This document shows positions 8,733 to 15,689 of a DNA stretch of 19,867 nucleotides, piece by piece. Origin of the DNA: Lentisphaeria bacterium. GTDB taxonomy: Bacteria; Verrucomicrobiota; Lentisphaeria; Oligosphaerales; Oligosphaeraceae. Position 1 is the stretch's first letter. Each line of letters starts with the position of its first letter. The notes below the pieces were generated by a model. That model was not told the DNA's origin and made no database searches. It saw only the letters and a list, made by a program, of their open reading frames with translations. Position numbers and translations under genes: made by a program. The stretch spans positions 1-19,867 of the forward strand of contig JAEDMH010000033.1 of assembly GCA_016303095.1 (NCBI GenBank), given 5' to 3'.

Positions 8733-8804
8733 CGTGCGCAGCAGGCTTCGCCCCCTCTGTGGTCTCCGTGTCGCCCGCAGGGCGCCTCCGTGCCTTCCGT
8801 GTTT
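8733..8804 (+). repeat. 72-bp direct repeat, copy 2
   Basis: Exact copy of 8512-8583, offset by 221 bp. The bases just before (CGGGGCGGAG) and after (CCCATCTCCGTGCCCT) match the arrangement seen on the opposite strand at 10125-10260, which suggests that copy 2 is the more complete version of the family unit. Confidence 0.9.
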
Positions 8805-8820
8805 CCCATCTCCGTGCCCT

Positions 8821-8861
8821 CTCCGTGTCGCCCGCAGGGTGCCTCCGTGCCCTCTGTGTTT
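8821..8861 (+). repeat. Partial third copy of the CTCCGTG repeat
   Basis: These 41 bases match the second half of the 72-bp repeat (from CTCCGTGTCGCCCGCAGG to GTGTTT) with about three differences. They directly follow copy 2 after a short linker. Together with the other copies they form an array that ends before the gapA promoter region. Confidence 0.8.
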
Positions 8862-8907
8862 CCCTCTGGATTTCCGACAATTCCGTAAAAAAGCGGTCAT
8901 TAGGGGC

Positions 8908-8913
8908 TATAGT
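8908..8913 (+). promoter_or_regulatory. Possible -10 element for gapA
   Basis: TATAGT lies about 110 nt before gapA, in the first non-repeat sequence after the array. No good -35 hexamer is found at the usual spacing (TTCCGT at 8881-8886 is 21 nt away), so support is weak. gapA must have its own start signal nearby because repeats separate it from the upstream operon. Confidence 0.25.
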
Positions 8914-9020
8914 ACTCCCCGTTGCAGCAAGATCAGGCATGGAGATCTGGCGGAAGGGCAGCCTTCCTGTTGGAAATCAACCTGTTTCCCAACCCCAACA
9001 TCCTAGGAGATTCAAGAACA

Positions 9021-10046
9021 ATGATCAAGATTGGCATCAATGGTTTCGGGCGTATTGGCCGCATGGTCTTCCGCGCCGCCGTGGACAACTTCGCTGAGGA
9101 CATCCAGGTGGTGGCCATCAACGACCTGCTGGATCCCGACTATCTGGCCTACATGCTGAAGTATGACTCCGTGCACGGCAAGTTCGAGCACGAGGTGTGC
9201 GCCTGCAACGAGAAGAAGGTCCTGGTGGTGGACGGCAAGGAGATCAAGGTCTTCTCCGAGAAGGCCGCCTATGACGAAGCCACGGGCAAGGCCCTCATCA
9301 ACTGGGGCGACCTGGGCGTGGACGTGGTGGTGGAGTCCACCGGTCTCTTCCTGACCGCCGAGAAGGCCGAGATGCACCTGAAGGCTGGCGCCAAGAAGGT
9401 CATCATGAGCGCCCCCTCCAAGGATGCCACTCCCATGTTCGTCTACGGCGTGAACCACAAGAGCTACGCCGGCCAGACCATCATCTCCAACGCCAGCTGC
9501 ACCACCAACTGCCTGGCCCCCATCTCCAAGGTCCTCAATGACACCTTCGGCATCAAGCGCGGCCTCATGACCACCATCCACGCCGCCACCGCCACCCAGA
9601 AGACTGTGGACGGCCCCTCCAAGAAGGATTGGCGCGGCGGCCGCGGCATCCTGGAGAACATGATCCCCTCCAGCACTGGCGCCGCCAAGGCCGTGGGCAA
9701 GGTTCTCCCCGAACTCAACGGCAAGCTCACCGGCATGTCCGTCCGCGTTCCCACCAGCGATGTCTCCTTCGTGGATCTGACCTGCGAGCTGGAGAAGCCC
9801 GCCACCTATGAGGAAATCTGCGCCGCCATGAAGGCCGCCAGCGAGGGCGAGCTGAAGGGCATCCTGGGCTACACCGACGAGGCCGTGGTCTCCACCGATT
9901 TCCGTGGCGACGCCCGCACCTCCATCTTCGACGTGAAGGCCGGCATCCAGCTGGATCCCACCTTCGTGAAGGTGTGCTCCTGGTACGACAATGAGTGGGG
10001 CTACTCCAACAAGGTGCTGGAGATGGCCCGCGTCATCAGCAAGTAA
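9021..10046 (+). CDS. gapA: Glyceraldehyde-3-phosphate dehydrogenase, type I
   Basis: A 341-residue enzyme of glycolysis/gluconeogenesis that oxidises glyceraldehyde 3-phosphate to 1,3-bisphosphoglycerate with NAD. It starts with the Rossmann motif INGFGRIGR. The Asp in AINDLLD after the second strand fits NAD preference. The catalytic Cys160 is in SNASCTTNCLAP and the partner His187 in TTIHAATATQ; SSTGAAKAV and the C-terminal WYDNEWGYSN are also present. ATG at 9021 has AGGAGA (9005-9010) as ribosome binding site and gives the normal family N-terminus. The frame is open upstream but without family similarity. Codon choice is strongly biased (AAG, ATC, GGC, CTG almost throughout) compared with neighbours, as expected for a highly expressed gene. 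It is a single-gene unit with its own terminator, located between two repeat clusters. Confidence 0.98.
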   Translation: MIKIGINGFGRIGRMVFRAAVDNFAEDIQVVAINDLLDPDYLAYMLKYDSVHGKFEHEVCACNEKKVLVVDGKEIKVFSEKAAYDEATGKALINWGDLGVDVVVESTGLFLTAEKAEMHLKAGAKKVIMSAPSKDATPMFVYGVNHKSYAGQTIISNASCTTNCLAPISKVLNDTFGIKRGLMTTIHAATATQKTVDGPSKKDWRGGRGILENMIPSSTGAAKAVGKVLPELNGKLTGMSVRVPTSDVSFVDLTCELEKPATYEEICAAMKAASEGELKGILGYTDEAVVSTDFRGDARTSIFDVKAGIQLDPTFVKVCSWYDNEWGYSNKVLEMARVISK

Positions 10047-10065
10047 GGCTCCTTCCGCCTGAAGC

Positions 10066-10105
10066 AAAAAGACCGCCTCCCGAAAGGGGGACGGTCTTTT
10101 TTTTT
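10066..10105 (+). terminator. Intrinsic terminator of gapA
   Basis: The left arm AAAAAGACCGCCTCCC (10066-10081), a GAAA tetraloop (10082-10085) and the right arm GGGGGACGGTCTTTTT form a nearly perfect 16-bp stem with one G-T pair and one C-A mismatch. It ends in an unbroken run of T to 10105 and lies 19 nt after the gapA stop codon. This is a strong rho-independent terminator. Confidence 0.95.
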
Positions 10106-10124
10106 GCGGGGGGCGCTGCCGCTT

Positions 10125-10260
10125 CAACACAGGAACACAGAGGCGCCTGCGGCGGACACAGAGGACACGGAGATTGAAACACGGAAGCCAGGTCAGGCCC
10201 GGCAAGCCGGGCGCATAGAGAGCACAGAGGGGGGCGGGGCAGCCCGTGCAGCCCGCCCCG
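10125..10260 (-). repeat. CTCTGTG/CTCCGTG family repeat, inverted copy
   Basis: Read on the minus strand, this block runs CGGGGCGGG, then GCCCCCTCTGTG, CTTCCGTGTTTC, ATCTCCGTGTCCTCTGTG, and CGCCGCAGGCGCCTCTGTG. That is the same order of elements as 8724-8861. The embedded hairpins differ in sequence but stay self-complementary: GCCCGGC-AA-GCCGGGC is at 10197-10212, and GGGGCGGG pairs with CCCGCCCC across 10231-10259. It follows rodA in the same relative orientation in which the left cluster follows the GH31 gene. Confidence 0.85.
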
Positions 10261-10293
10261 GTGAGCTTCGTTATAACTTCCTTGATTCTAATG

Positions 10294-10308
10294 GATTTCT
10301 AGATTTCT
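10294..10308 (-). repeat. CTAGAAAT-type element after rodA
   Basis: The reverse complement of these bases, AGAAATCTAGAAATC, is identical to 8462-8476. It starts about 26 nt after the rodA stop codon, on the rodA strand. Confidence 0.8.
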
Positions 10309-10333
10309 CGTTCTATCTCCCTTTTCCTCATGT

Positions 10334-11569
10334 TCATCCTTCTTCCCGGATTTTCAGGCGGAGGAGCCATCCCCATTGGAGGGTGGCCTCTTCCCGGAGA
10401 GGGGGATGTGGCGTGGGGGCTTCTTTTTGGCCATGGGCATCGGCGGCGGCCATGGTTCCCAGGAGGAGGAGGAGGGAGAGAGTGAAGGAGCCGCCGTAGG
10501 AGAGGAGGGGGAGAGGGAGTCCGATGACGGGGAGGAGTCGGACGGACATGCCCACCCCCACCACGATATGCACCAAGAGGAGTCCCACCCCGGAGAGAAG
10601 GAGATTCAGGTGGAGCCGGTTTTTGGCCCTTCTGGCCCAGTGGAGGGGGAGCATGAGGAGAATCCAATACAGTCCCAGGAGGGGGAGGACGCCGAAGAGG
10701 AAGCCCCCCTCCTCCGCCACCACGGCGAAGAGGAAATCCGTGGGAGCCACCGTCCGCGGGAGGAATCCCAGGTTTTTCATGGTTCCGTTCAGATATCCCT
10801 TTCCCGTGAGGCCTCCCCCGGCCACGGCCATGGTGGCCTGCTGTTCGTTCCAGCCGCCTTGGGCGGAGAGAAAGCTTTGGAAGCGACGGAGATGATAGCC
10901 CTTCAGGAGTCTGGCGGCCTCCTGGGGCATGGAAACGGGGGAGGCGCCATTCTGTTGTCGGAAGTGATGGACGGCCAGGGCGGAGGCCAGGAGGAGGGCG
11001 GCCGAGGCCAGGAGGGAGACTTTCCAGAGCCAGGGGGGGAGATAGCGGAGTCCCAGGGTGATGGCCAGGGGGATGGCCAGCGAGGCGGCATTGCCGTAGG
11101 AGGGTTCGGCGGCGATGAGGCCCATGGGGAGGAGGTAGCAAAGGAGTCCCAGGGGGAGTTCCCAGAGGCGGGGCAGGAATTTGCCGTCCAGAAGGAGGGC
11201 GCCGGTCAGGATGGTGAAGAGGCGGGCGAACTCTGCGGGTTGGAGGAGCATTCCCCCCAGGGGAATCCAGCGCCGGGCGCCGCCAATGCTTCTTCCCCAC
11301 AGAAGGACCGCCACCAGGAGGAGGAGGCTGAGGCCGTATCCGGAAAAGACCACCACGCGCCAGGAAAGGCGCCCGGGAGAAAGGGTCCCCAGCCCCAGGG
11401 CGCCGATCCCCCCCAGAAGGAGAAAGGCGATTTGCCGCAAATAGTTTTGCCGCACGGCAAAGGCCTCCCCCAGATAACCTGTGCTGTAAATGTAGGCCAC
11501 CCCCATGGCGCAAAGACAGCCGATGACCAGCAAATACAGGAAATGGGAGGCGGAGAGGCGCACAGGCAA
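10334..11569 (-). CDS. rodA: SEDS-family peptidoglycan glycosyltransferase RodA
   Basis: A 411-residue polytopic membrane protein with about ten hydrophobic segments. It polymerises lipid II into glycan strands for the cell-wall elongation machinery, together with a class B PBP that is not in this window. Hallmarks are RRWIPLGGMLLQPAEFAR in the first half, QATMAVAGGGLTGKG, then APTDFLFAVVAEEGG with the likely catalytic Asp278, and GLPLPLLSYGGS near the C-terminus. RodA is favoured over FtsW because of the GKGYLNG...FLP...TDFLF pattern. The start is uncertain: TTG at 11569 gives MPVRLSASHFLYLL, and GTG at 11563 is an alternative. Neither has a clear ribosome binding site, and the next ATG (residue 22) would cut the first membrane helix. 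It diverges from nusA and ends in a CTAG/CTCTGTG repeat region. Confidence 0.93.
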   Translation of the reverse strand: MPVRLSASHFLYLLVIGCLCAMGVAYIYSTGYLGEAFAVRQNYLRQIAFLLLGGIGALGLGTLSPGRLSWRVVVFSGYGLSLLLLVAVLLWGRSIGGARRWIPLGGMLLQPAEFARLFTILTGALLLDGKFLPRLWELPLGLLCYLLPMGLIAAEPSYGNAASLAIPLAITLGLRYLPPWLWKVSLLASAALLLASALAVHHFRQQNGASPVSMPQEAARLLKGYHLRRFQSFLSAQGGWNEQQATMAVAGGGLTGKGYLNGTMKNLGFLPRTVAPTDFLFAVVAEEGGFLFGVLPLLGLYWILLMLPLHWARRAKNRLHLNLLLSGVGLLLVHIVVGVGMSVRLLPVIGLPLPLLSYGGSFTLSLLLLLGTMAAADAHGQKEAPTPHPPLREEATLQWGWLLRLKIREEG

Positions 11570-11738
11570 TCGGGGAGAAGAAAAGAGGGGAGAGGGCGGG
11601 GGGGAATATACCCCCTGTCCCCTGTCGCGGAGTAGGGTTCGTGCGCTATATTATCCCTGTTCGACATCATCACAGACGTCTTGGAGCGGGTCTGTTGACC
11701 CGCTTTCTTTTTTTCCGCGCCTAACGGAGGAGTGCACT
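11570..11738. promoter_or_regulatory. Divergent rodA / nusA control region
   Basis: The 169-bp gap between two divergent genes must hold promoters for both. On the minus strand TATATT (11610 to 11605) is a possible -10 for rodA, about 36 nt before its start. On the plus strand TATATTAT (11647-11654) is a possible -10 for nusA. Neither has a convincing -35 hexamer. The nusA side also contains an intrinsic terminator (11685-11714). The nusA ribosome binding site GGAGGAG is at 11726-11732. Confidence 0.5.
11672..11714 (+). terminator. Leader terminator (candidate attenuator) upstream of nusA
   Basis: AGCGGGTC (11685-11692), a TGTT loop, and GACCCGCT (11697-11704) form a perfect 8-bp stem followed by TTCTTTTTTT (11705-11714): a classic intrinsic terminator, 24 nt before the nusA start. 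No + strand gene lies upstream for it to terminate, because rodA points the other way. An alternative stem, ACAGAC (11672-11677) with GTCTGT (11690-11695), uses part of the terminator's left arm and loop, so the two folds exclude each other as in an attenuator. The terminator call is solid; the attenuation role is inference. Confidence 0.75.
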
Positions 11739-13010
11739 ATGAGCAAAATGACGGAAGAGCAGAAGCAGCGTATGCAATTGATTGACTACCTGGCGAAGCA
11801 GCGGGGGGTTTCCCGGGAGGAGCTGATGGCCATGCTGGAGCGCACAATCCGCGAAGCCGCCCGGAAAGCCGTCCGCAACTACCAGAATGTGGAGGTGAAG
11901 ATTGACGAGAAGGGGGGTGTGGCCTGCCTGGCCCGCCTGATGGTGGTCTCCAAAGTGGTGGATCCCACCCTGGAAATTGACTTGCCCACCGCCCTCACCA
12001 AGGTGCCCGAGGCGGAGTTGAACCAAGAGGTGCTCTGGGAGGTGGACACCAAGGATTTCGGACGCATCGCCTCCCAGGTCGCCCGCCAGCTGCTCACCTC
12101 CGGACTCCAGGAGGCGGAAAAACGCCATGTGGTCTCCCAGTTCATGGGACAGGAAGGCCAGCTGCTCAACGGAACCATTTCCCGGCGGGACAAGAACGGG
12201 GTCTGGATTGACTTCGGGAACGGCGAGGGGCTCATGCCCCCCAAGGGATGCATCCCCGGAGAACAGTACGAGATCAACGACCACATCACCGTCCTGCTGA
12301 AGACCCTGAATCCCGACAAGCCGGGGGCCAGCCTGTTCGTCACTCGTTCCAGCGCGGACTTTGTCCGCCGTCTCTTTGAGCGGGAGGTCAGCGAGATTTC
12401 CGATGGCACGGTGGAGATCAAGGGCGTGGCCCGGGAGCCTGGGTATCGCACCAAGATCGCCGTCTACAGCGAGCAGGCCAACGTGGATCCCGTGGGGGCC
12501 TGCGTGGGGGTGCGGGGCGCCCGGGTGCGGATGATTGTCAGCGAGCTGGGGGGAGAGAAGGTGGACATCATCAACTGGGATCCGGACATCCGGGTCTTTG
12601 CGGAAAATGCCCTGAAGCCCGCCAAGCTGGCCAAGGTCTTTGTGGAGGAGGAGAATGGGGAGAAGGTGCTCCAGGTGCGGGTCACCGAGGACCAGCTCTC
12701 CCTCTCCATCGGCAAGAAGGGCCAGAATGCCCGCCTGGCGGCGAAGCTTCTGGGCTGGAAGATCAAAATCGAGCGTCTCTCCGCCGAGGAGCCTGTCCAG
12801 GAGGAGAACACCATGGAGCAGATGATTCGCCAGGCCACCAAGCTGCTGGCGGAGACCTGCCAGGTGAGCGAGGAGACGGCCCGCTTGCTGGTGGCCAACG
12901 GATACCACTCTGTGGAGGGCCTGCGGGAGGCCAGCCAGGAGGAATTGGCGGAAATCGACGGCATTGGGCCGGAGACCGCCGCCCAAATTTTCGCCACTTT
13001 GGCGCAATAG
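11739..13010 (+). CDS. nusA: Transcription termination/antitermination factor NusA
   Basis: A 423-residue RNA-polymerase-binding protein that modulates pausing, termination and antitermination. The order is an N-terminal polymerase-binding domain (about 1-130), S1 domain (about 135-200, GQLLNGTISRRD), two KH domains (about 205-355) with the signature NVDPVGACVGVRGARVRMIV and GEKVDIINWDPD, then LSIGKKGQNARLAAKLLGW, and a single C-terminal helix-hairpin-helix-like repeat (about 385-423, LAEIDGIGPETAAQI). ATG at 11739 has GGAGGAG six bases upstream; the frame is open further upstream but enters the terminator and promoter region. The usual upstream neighbour rimP is not present. An intrinsic terminator in its own leader suggests feedback control, since NusA itself acts at such sites. 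Confidence 0.97.
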   Translation: MSKMTEEQKQRMQLIDYLAKQRGVSREELMAMLERTIREAARKAVRNYQNVEVKIDEKGGVACLARLMVVSKVVDPTLEIDLPTALTKVPEAELNQEVLWEVDTKDFGRIASQVARQLLTSGLQEAEKRHVVSQFMGQEGQLLNGTISRRDKNGVWIDFGNGEGLMPPKGCIPGEQYEINDHITVLLKTLNPDKPGASLFVTRSSADFVRRLFEREVSEISDGTVEIKGVAREPGYRTKIAVYSEQANVDPVGACVGVRGARVRMIVSELGGEKVDIINWDPDIRVFAENALKPAKLAKVFVEEENGEKVLQVRVTEDQLSLSIGKKGQNARLAAKLLGWKIKIERLSAEEPVQEENTMEQMIRQATKLLAETCQVSEETARLLVANGYHSVEGLREASQEELAEIDGIGPETAAQIFATLAQ

Positions 13011-13187
13011 GGCCCTTTGCCCCGGGGACGCCCTGGGGCGTCTCCAAGGCGTCTCTTCCCCTCCTTGGGAAGGGGCGTCGGGGATCGGCCGGCTGCCCCA
13101 GGAAGGCCGGGCAGGCCGGCGCCTGCCAGAAAACTGTGAACGTCGTCGCCATTGTCGACGCAGAAAAATACGGAGGAACCAGAAAAT
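13011..13187 (+). promoter_or_regulatory. Structured nusA-infB intergenic region
   Basis: This 177-nt gap is unusually long for this run of genes and rich in inverted repeats. GGGGACGCCC-TG-GGGCGTCTCC (13024-13045) can form a 10-bp hairpin with one G-T pair, and CCCC...GGGG pairing is possible around 13057-13076. No T-tract follows, so it is not an ordinary terminator. It may be an mRNA stability or processing element, or part of an infB leader. ylxR and ylxQ, often found here in other bacteria, are absent. The infB ribosome binding site GGAGGA is at 13172-13177. Confidence 0.4.
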
Positions 13188-15254
13188 ATGTCTACACCGA
13201 AAGTGCGTGTCAATCAGCTTGCCCGGGAGTTGGGCATGGAGAGCAAGGAGCTGGTGGAGTTTCTCCAGAAGGAGGGCTTTGAGAAGGTGAAGAGCCACTC
13301 CAGCACCCTGGAAGAGGACGAGGTGGAGCTGGTGCGCAAGCAGATCTACAACGCCCGGAAGGAGGCCCAGGAGGCCCGTCGGGGCGGAGGGAGCGCCCCG
13401 GCCAAGGAGAAGGCTCCCGTGGTGGAGGAGAAGGAGACTTCCGAGGAGCAGGAAGAGAGCGGGAACGAGATTCACCTGAAGACTCCCATCACCGTCCGGG
13501 ATCTGGCCACGGCGTTGAAGCTGAAGCCCAATGAACTCATCATTCAGCTCATGCATCTGAACATCTTTGCGGCCATCAACCAGGTGTTGGAGACCGAGAC
13601 GGTGGAGAAGCTCTGCGAGCGGAATGGCAAGAAATTTGTCCAGGAGCGTCGGGAGAAGGGGAACCACCCCGTCTTCGAGCGGAAGGCCTCCGCCATTGCC
13701 GCGGCGGCCAGCGACGGGCGCCCCCGGAAGAAGGTGGGGCGTCCTCCCGTGGTGGTCTTCATGGGTCACGTGGACCACGGCAAGACCACCTTGCAGGACT
13801 ACATCCGGAAGACCCGTGTGGCGGCGGGGGAAGCGGGAGGCATCACCCAGGCCATTGGCGCCTCTGTGGCCCAGTATGGGGATCAGACCATCACCTTCCT
13901 GGACACGCCGGGACACGCGGCCTTCACGGCCATGCGGGCCCGGGGCGCCAACGCCACCGACGTGGCGGTGCTGGTGATTGCCGGTCCGGAGGGATGCATG
14001 CCCCAGACCATCGAGGCCATCCACCATGCCCAGGCGGCCAAAGTGCCCATCATCGTGGCCATGACCAAGTGCGATTTGCCGGGCTGTGACAAGGATCGGG
14101 TGCTCCGCCAGTTGCAGGAGAACGGAATCCAGCCTGAGGAATGGGGCGGGGAAACCGCCGTCATCCCCTGCAGCGGCATCACCGGCGAGGGGGTGGACGA
14201 GTTGCTGGAGCGCATTCTTCTGGAAGCGGAGATGCTGGAGCTCCACGCGGATCCTGACGCCCCCTTCGAGGGCCTGGTCATCGAGGCCCAGATGGAAACC
14301 GGCATGGGCCCCACGGCCAACATCCTGGTGCGGAACGGGGTGTTGCGTCAAGGAGACTGGTTCTCCTGCGGCTCCACCTATGGAAAGGCCCGGGCCCTGC
14401 TGGACACCCATGGCAAGCGCCTGGCCAAGGCCACGGCCTCCACGCCCGTGAAGATCATGGGCTACAACGGGGTGCCCGAGGCCGGAGACCGGGTGGTATG
14501 GCAGCCCGATGAAAAGAGCGCCAAGGCCGCCGCAGACGAGGAATTGCAGAAGAAGCGCCAGGAGAGCGCCGGGGAATCCAAGGCCATGTCCCTGGAGGAG
14601 GTCATCCGGAAGATCACCGCCAAGAAGGAGAACAACGACGTGGTGGAGATGAATCTGGTGCTCAAGACGGATGTGCGGGGTTCCCTGGAGGCCATCTCCG
14701 AGGCCATCAATGGCATCAAATCCTCCAAGATCACCGTGAAGATTGTCCATGGCGGCGTGGGGGAGATCACGGATTCCGACGTGGTGTTGGCAGCGGCCAG
14801 CAAGGCCATCATCGTAGGCTTCCACGTGCGGGCCATGCCCAGCGTCAACCGGACTGCGAAGCAGAAGGGAGTGGAGATCCGTCTCTATTCCATCATCTAC
14901 GATCTCTTGGATGATTTGGAGGATGTGATGCGGGGCCGTCTCACCCCCGAGACCCGGGAGAGCCTGCTGGGCGAAGCCCAGATCGCCCAGGTCTTCCACA
15001 TTTCCAAGACGGGAAAGATTTGCGGATGCCGGGTGACCAGCGGAATCATCAAAGTCAACCAGAAGGCCAAGGTCTTCCGGCAGGACAGCCAGATTTACTC
15101 GGGCCTGGTGGCCTCCCTGAAGCATTTCAAGGAGGACGTGCGGGAGATGAAGGCGGGTCAGGAATGCGGCATCCGGCTGGACAACTTCGAGGATTTCGAG
15201 GTGGGCGACCGGATCCAGGTCTTCACGGTGGAGAAGGTCCTTCCCGAACTGTAG
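13188..15254 (+). CDS. infB: Translation initiation factor IF-2
   Basis: A 688-residue GTPase that brings initiator fMet-tRNA to the 30S subunit and promotes subunit joining. Two IF2-N modules are seen (about 4-52 and 100-150), joined by a charged linker. The G domain follows: G1 GHVDHGKT (193-200), a G2 region GGITQAIGA, G3 DTPGHAAF starting at Asp239, and G4 TKCD (293-296). Domains II, III and C2 complete the protein. Several G-domain positions differ from the common form: G2 normally reads GITQHIGA, G4 normally NKxD, and G5 here reads CSGITGEG instead of an SA-type motif. ATG at 13188 is chosen because GGAGGA lies 10 nt upstream; a TTG at 13152 would add 12 residues. The N-terminal region is short compared with enterobacterial IF-2. 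Confidence 0.97.
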   Translation: MSTPKVRVNQLARELGMESKELVEFLQKEGFEKVKSHSSTLEEDEVELVRKQIYNARKEAQEARRGGGSAPAKEKAPVVEEKETSEEQEESGNEIHLKTPITVRDLATALKLKPNELIIQLMHLNIFAAINQVLETETVEKLCERNGKKFVQERREKGNHPVFERKASAIAAAASDGRPRKKVGRPPVVVFMGHVDHGKTTLQDYIRKTRVAAGEAGGITQAIGASVAQYGDQTITFLDTPGHAAFTAMRARGANATDVAVLVIAGPEGCMPQTIEAIHHAQAAKVPIIVAMTKCDLPGCDKDRVLRQLQENGIQPEEWGGETAVIPCSGITGEGVDELLERILLEAEMLELHADPDAPFEGLVIEAQMETGMGPTANILVRNGVLRQGDWFSCGSTYGKARALLDTHGKRLAKATASTPVKIMGYNGVPEAGDRVVWQPDEKSAKAAADEELQKKRQESAGESKAMSLEEVIRKITAKKENNDVVEMNLVLKTDVRGSLEAISEAINGIKSSKITVKIVHGGVGEITDSDVVLAAASKAIIVGFHVRAMPSVNRTAKQKGVEIRLYSIIYDLLDDLEDVMRGRLTPETRESLLGEAQIAQVFHISKTGKICGCRVTSGIIKVNQKAKVFRQDSQIYSGLVASLKHFKEDVREMKAGQECGIRLDNFEDFEVGDRIQVFTVEKVLPEL

Positions 15255-15278
15255 TTTGCCCTGGAAGAAGAGGAAACC

Positions 15279-15665
15279 ATGCCTGCCGAAGATCGCATCG
15301 CTCGTCTCAACTGCCAGATTCTCCGGGAGTTGGGGTTGCTGGGGGAAGTGATTCTCCGCCCCCATGTCTCGGATGCCCTGGTCACCTTCACCGGGGTGAA
15401 GCTGGCCAGCAATCTCCGCACCGCCACCGTCTACTTCTCCGTCTACGGAGGAGCGGCGGCCAAGGTGCGGGCCGCAGAGTTGCTGAAGCGGAAACGGGTG
15501 GCCCTCCAGGAGGGCATCGCCCGGAAGGTTCCCATGAAATACACCCCCGTCCTCCATTTCCGCTTGGATGAAACCGCCGAGCGGGCGGATCGGGTGCTCT
15601 CCATCCTGAACGAGTTGAATCTTCCCCAGGAGGAGGAGACTCCCCCCTCCCCTCCCGCTCCATAA
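15279..15665 (+). CDS. rbfA: Ribosome-binding factor A
   Basis: A 128-residue protein of normal RbfA size that helps 16S rRNA 5'-end processing and late 30S maturation. Visible family features are the N-terminal helix RIARLNCQILRELG, the strand with DALVTFTGVKLASNLRTATVYFSVYG, and a C-terminal region (KVPMKYTPVLHFRLDETAERADRVLSILNEL) that matches the usual R-x-P-x-L-x-F-x-x-D pattern. It ends in a proline/glutamate-rich tail. GGAAGAAGAGG before ATG 15279 serves as ribosome binding site. It sits 24 nt after infB, the standard infB-rbfA order; truB, commonly next, is missing. Confidence 0.94.
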   Translation: MPAEDRIARLNCQILRELGLLGEVILRPHVSDALVTFTGVKLASNLRTATVYFSVYGGAAAKVRAAELLKRKRVALQEGIARKVPMKYTPVLHFRLDETAERADRVLSILNELNLPQEEETPPSPPAP

Positions 15666-15689
15666 ATTCCCCCCTCCCTATAACGCACC

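Larger units (their letters stand above)
8424..9020. other. Non-coding repeat-rich intergenic region
   Basis: About 600 bases with no credible gene. Open frames that cross it have low-complexity Arg/Pro/Cys-rich translations set by repeated DNA. From left to right it holds a CTAGAAAT tandem array (8453-8479), an exact 72-bp direct repeat (8512-8583 and 8733-8804), a third partial copy (8821-8861), a perfect GC hairpin (8687-8702), and the gapA promoter/leader (about 8880-9020). Confidence 0.8.
10106..10333. other. Repeat-rich intergenic region between gapA and rodA
   Basis: No gene is supported in this stretch, which separates the 3' ends of gapA and rodA. It contains a CTCTGTG-family repeat on the minus strand (10125-10260) and the CTAGAAAT-type element (10294-10308). 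No intrinsic terminator serving rodA is visible on the minus strand. Confidence 0.75.

Noticed and set aside
8512..8861. CRISPR array
   Set aside because: The copies are 72 bp with a single 221-bp offset and internal sub-repeats. There is no regular short repeat/spacer pattern and no cas genes.
8476..8940. Minus-strand frame with repeated ATRRGHGDGKHGRHGG-like motifs
   Set aside because: The apparent protein repeats come from the 72-bp DNA repeat. There is no ribosome binding site or family match.
8489..9097. Possible 202-residue protein across the repeat region
   Set aside because: Its Arg/Pro/Cys-rich sequence simply translates the CTCTGTG repeats, frames in other registers are similar, and it runs into the gapA start region.
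11721..15557. 1278-codon open frame antisense to nusA-infB-rbfA
   Set aside because: Composition artefact of GC-rich codon use in three certain genes; the translation is His/Leu/Gly-rich and resembles no family.
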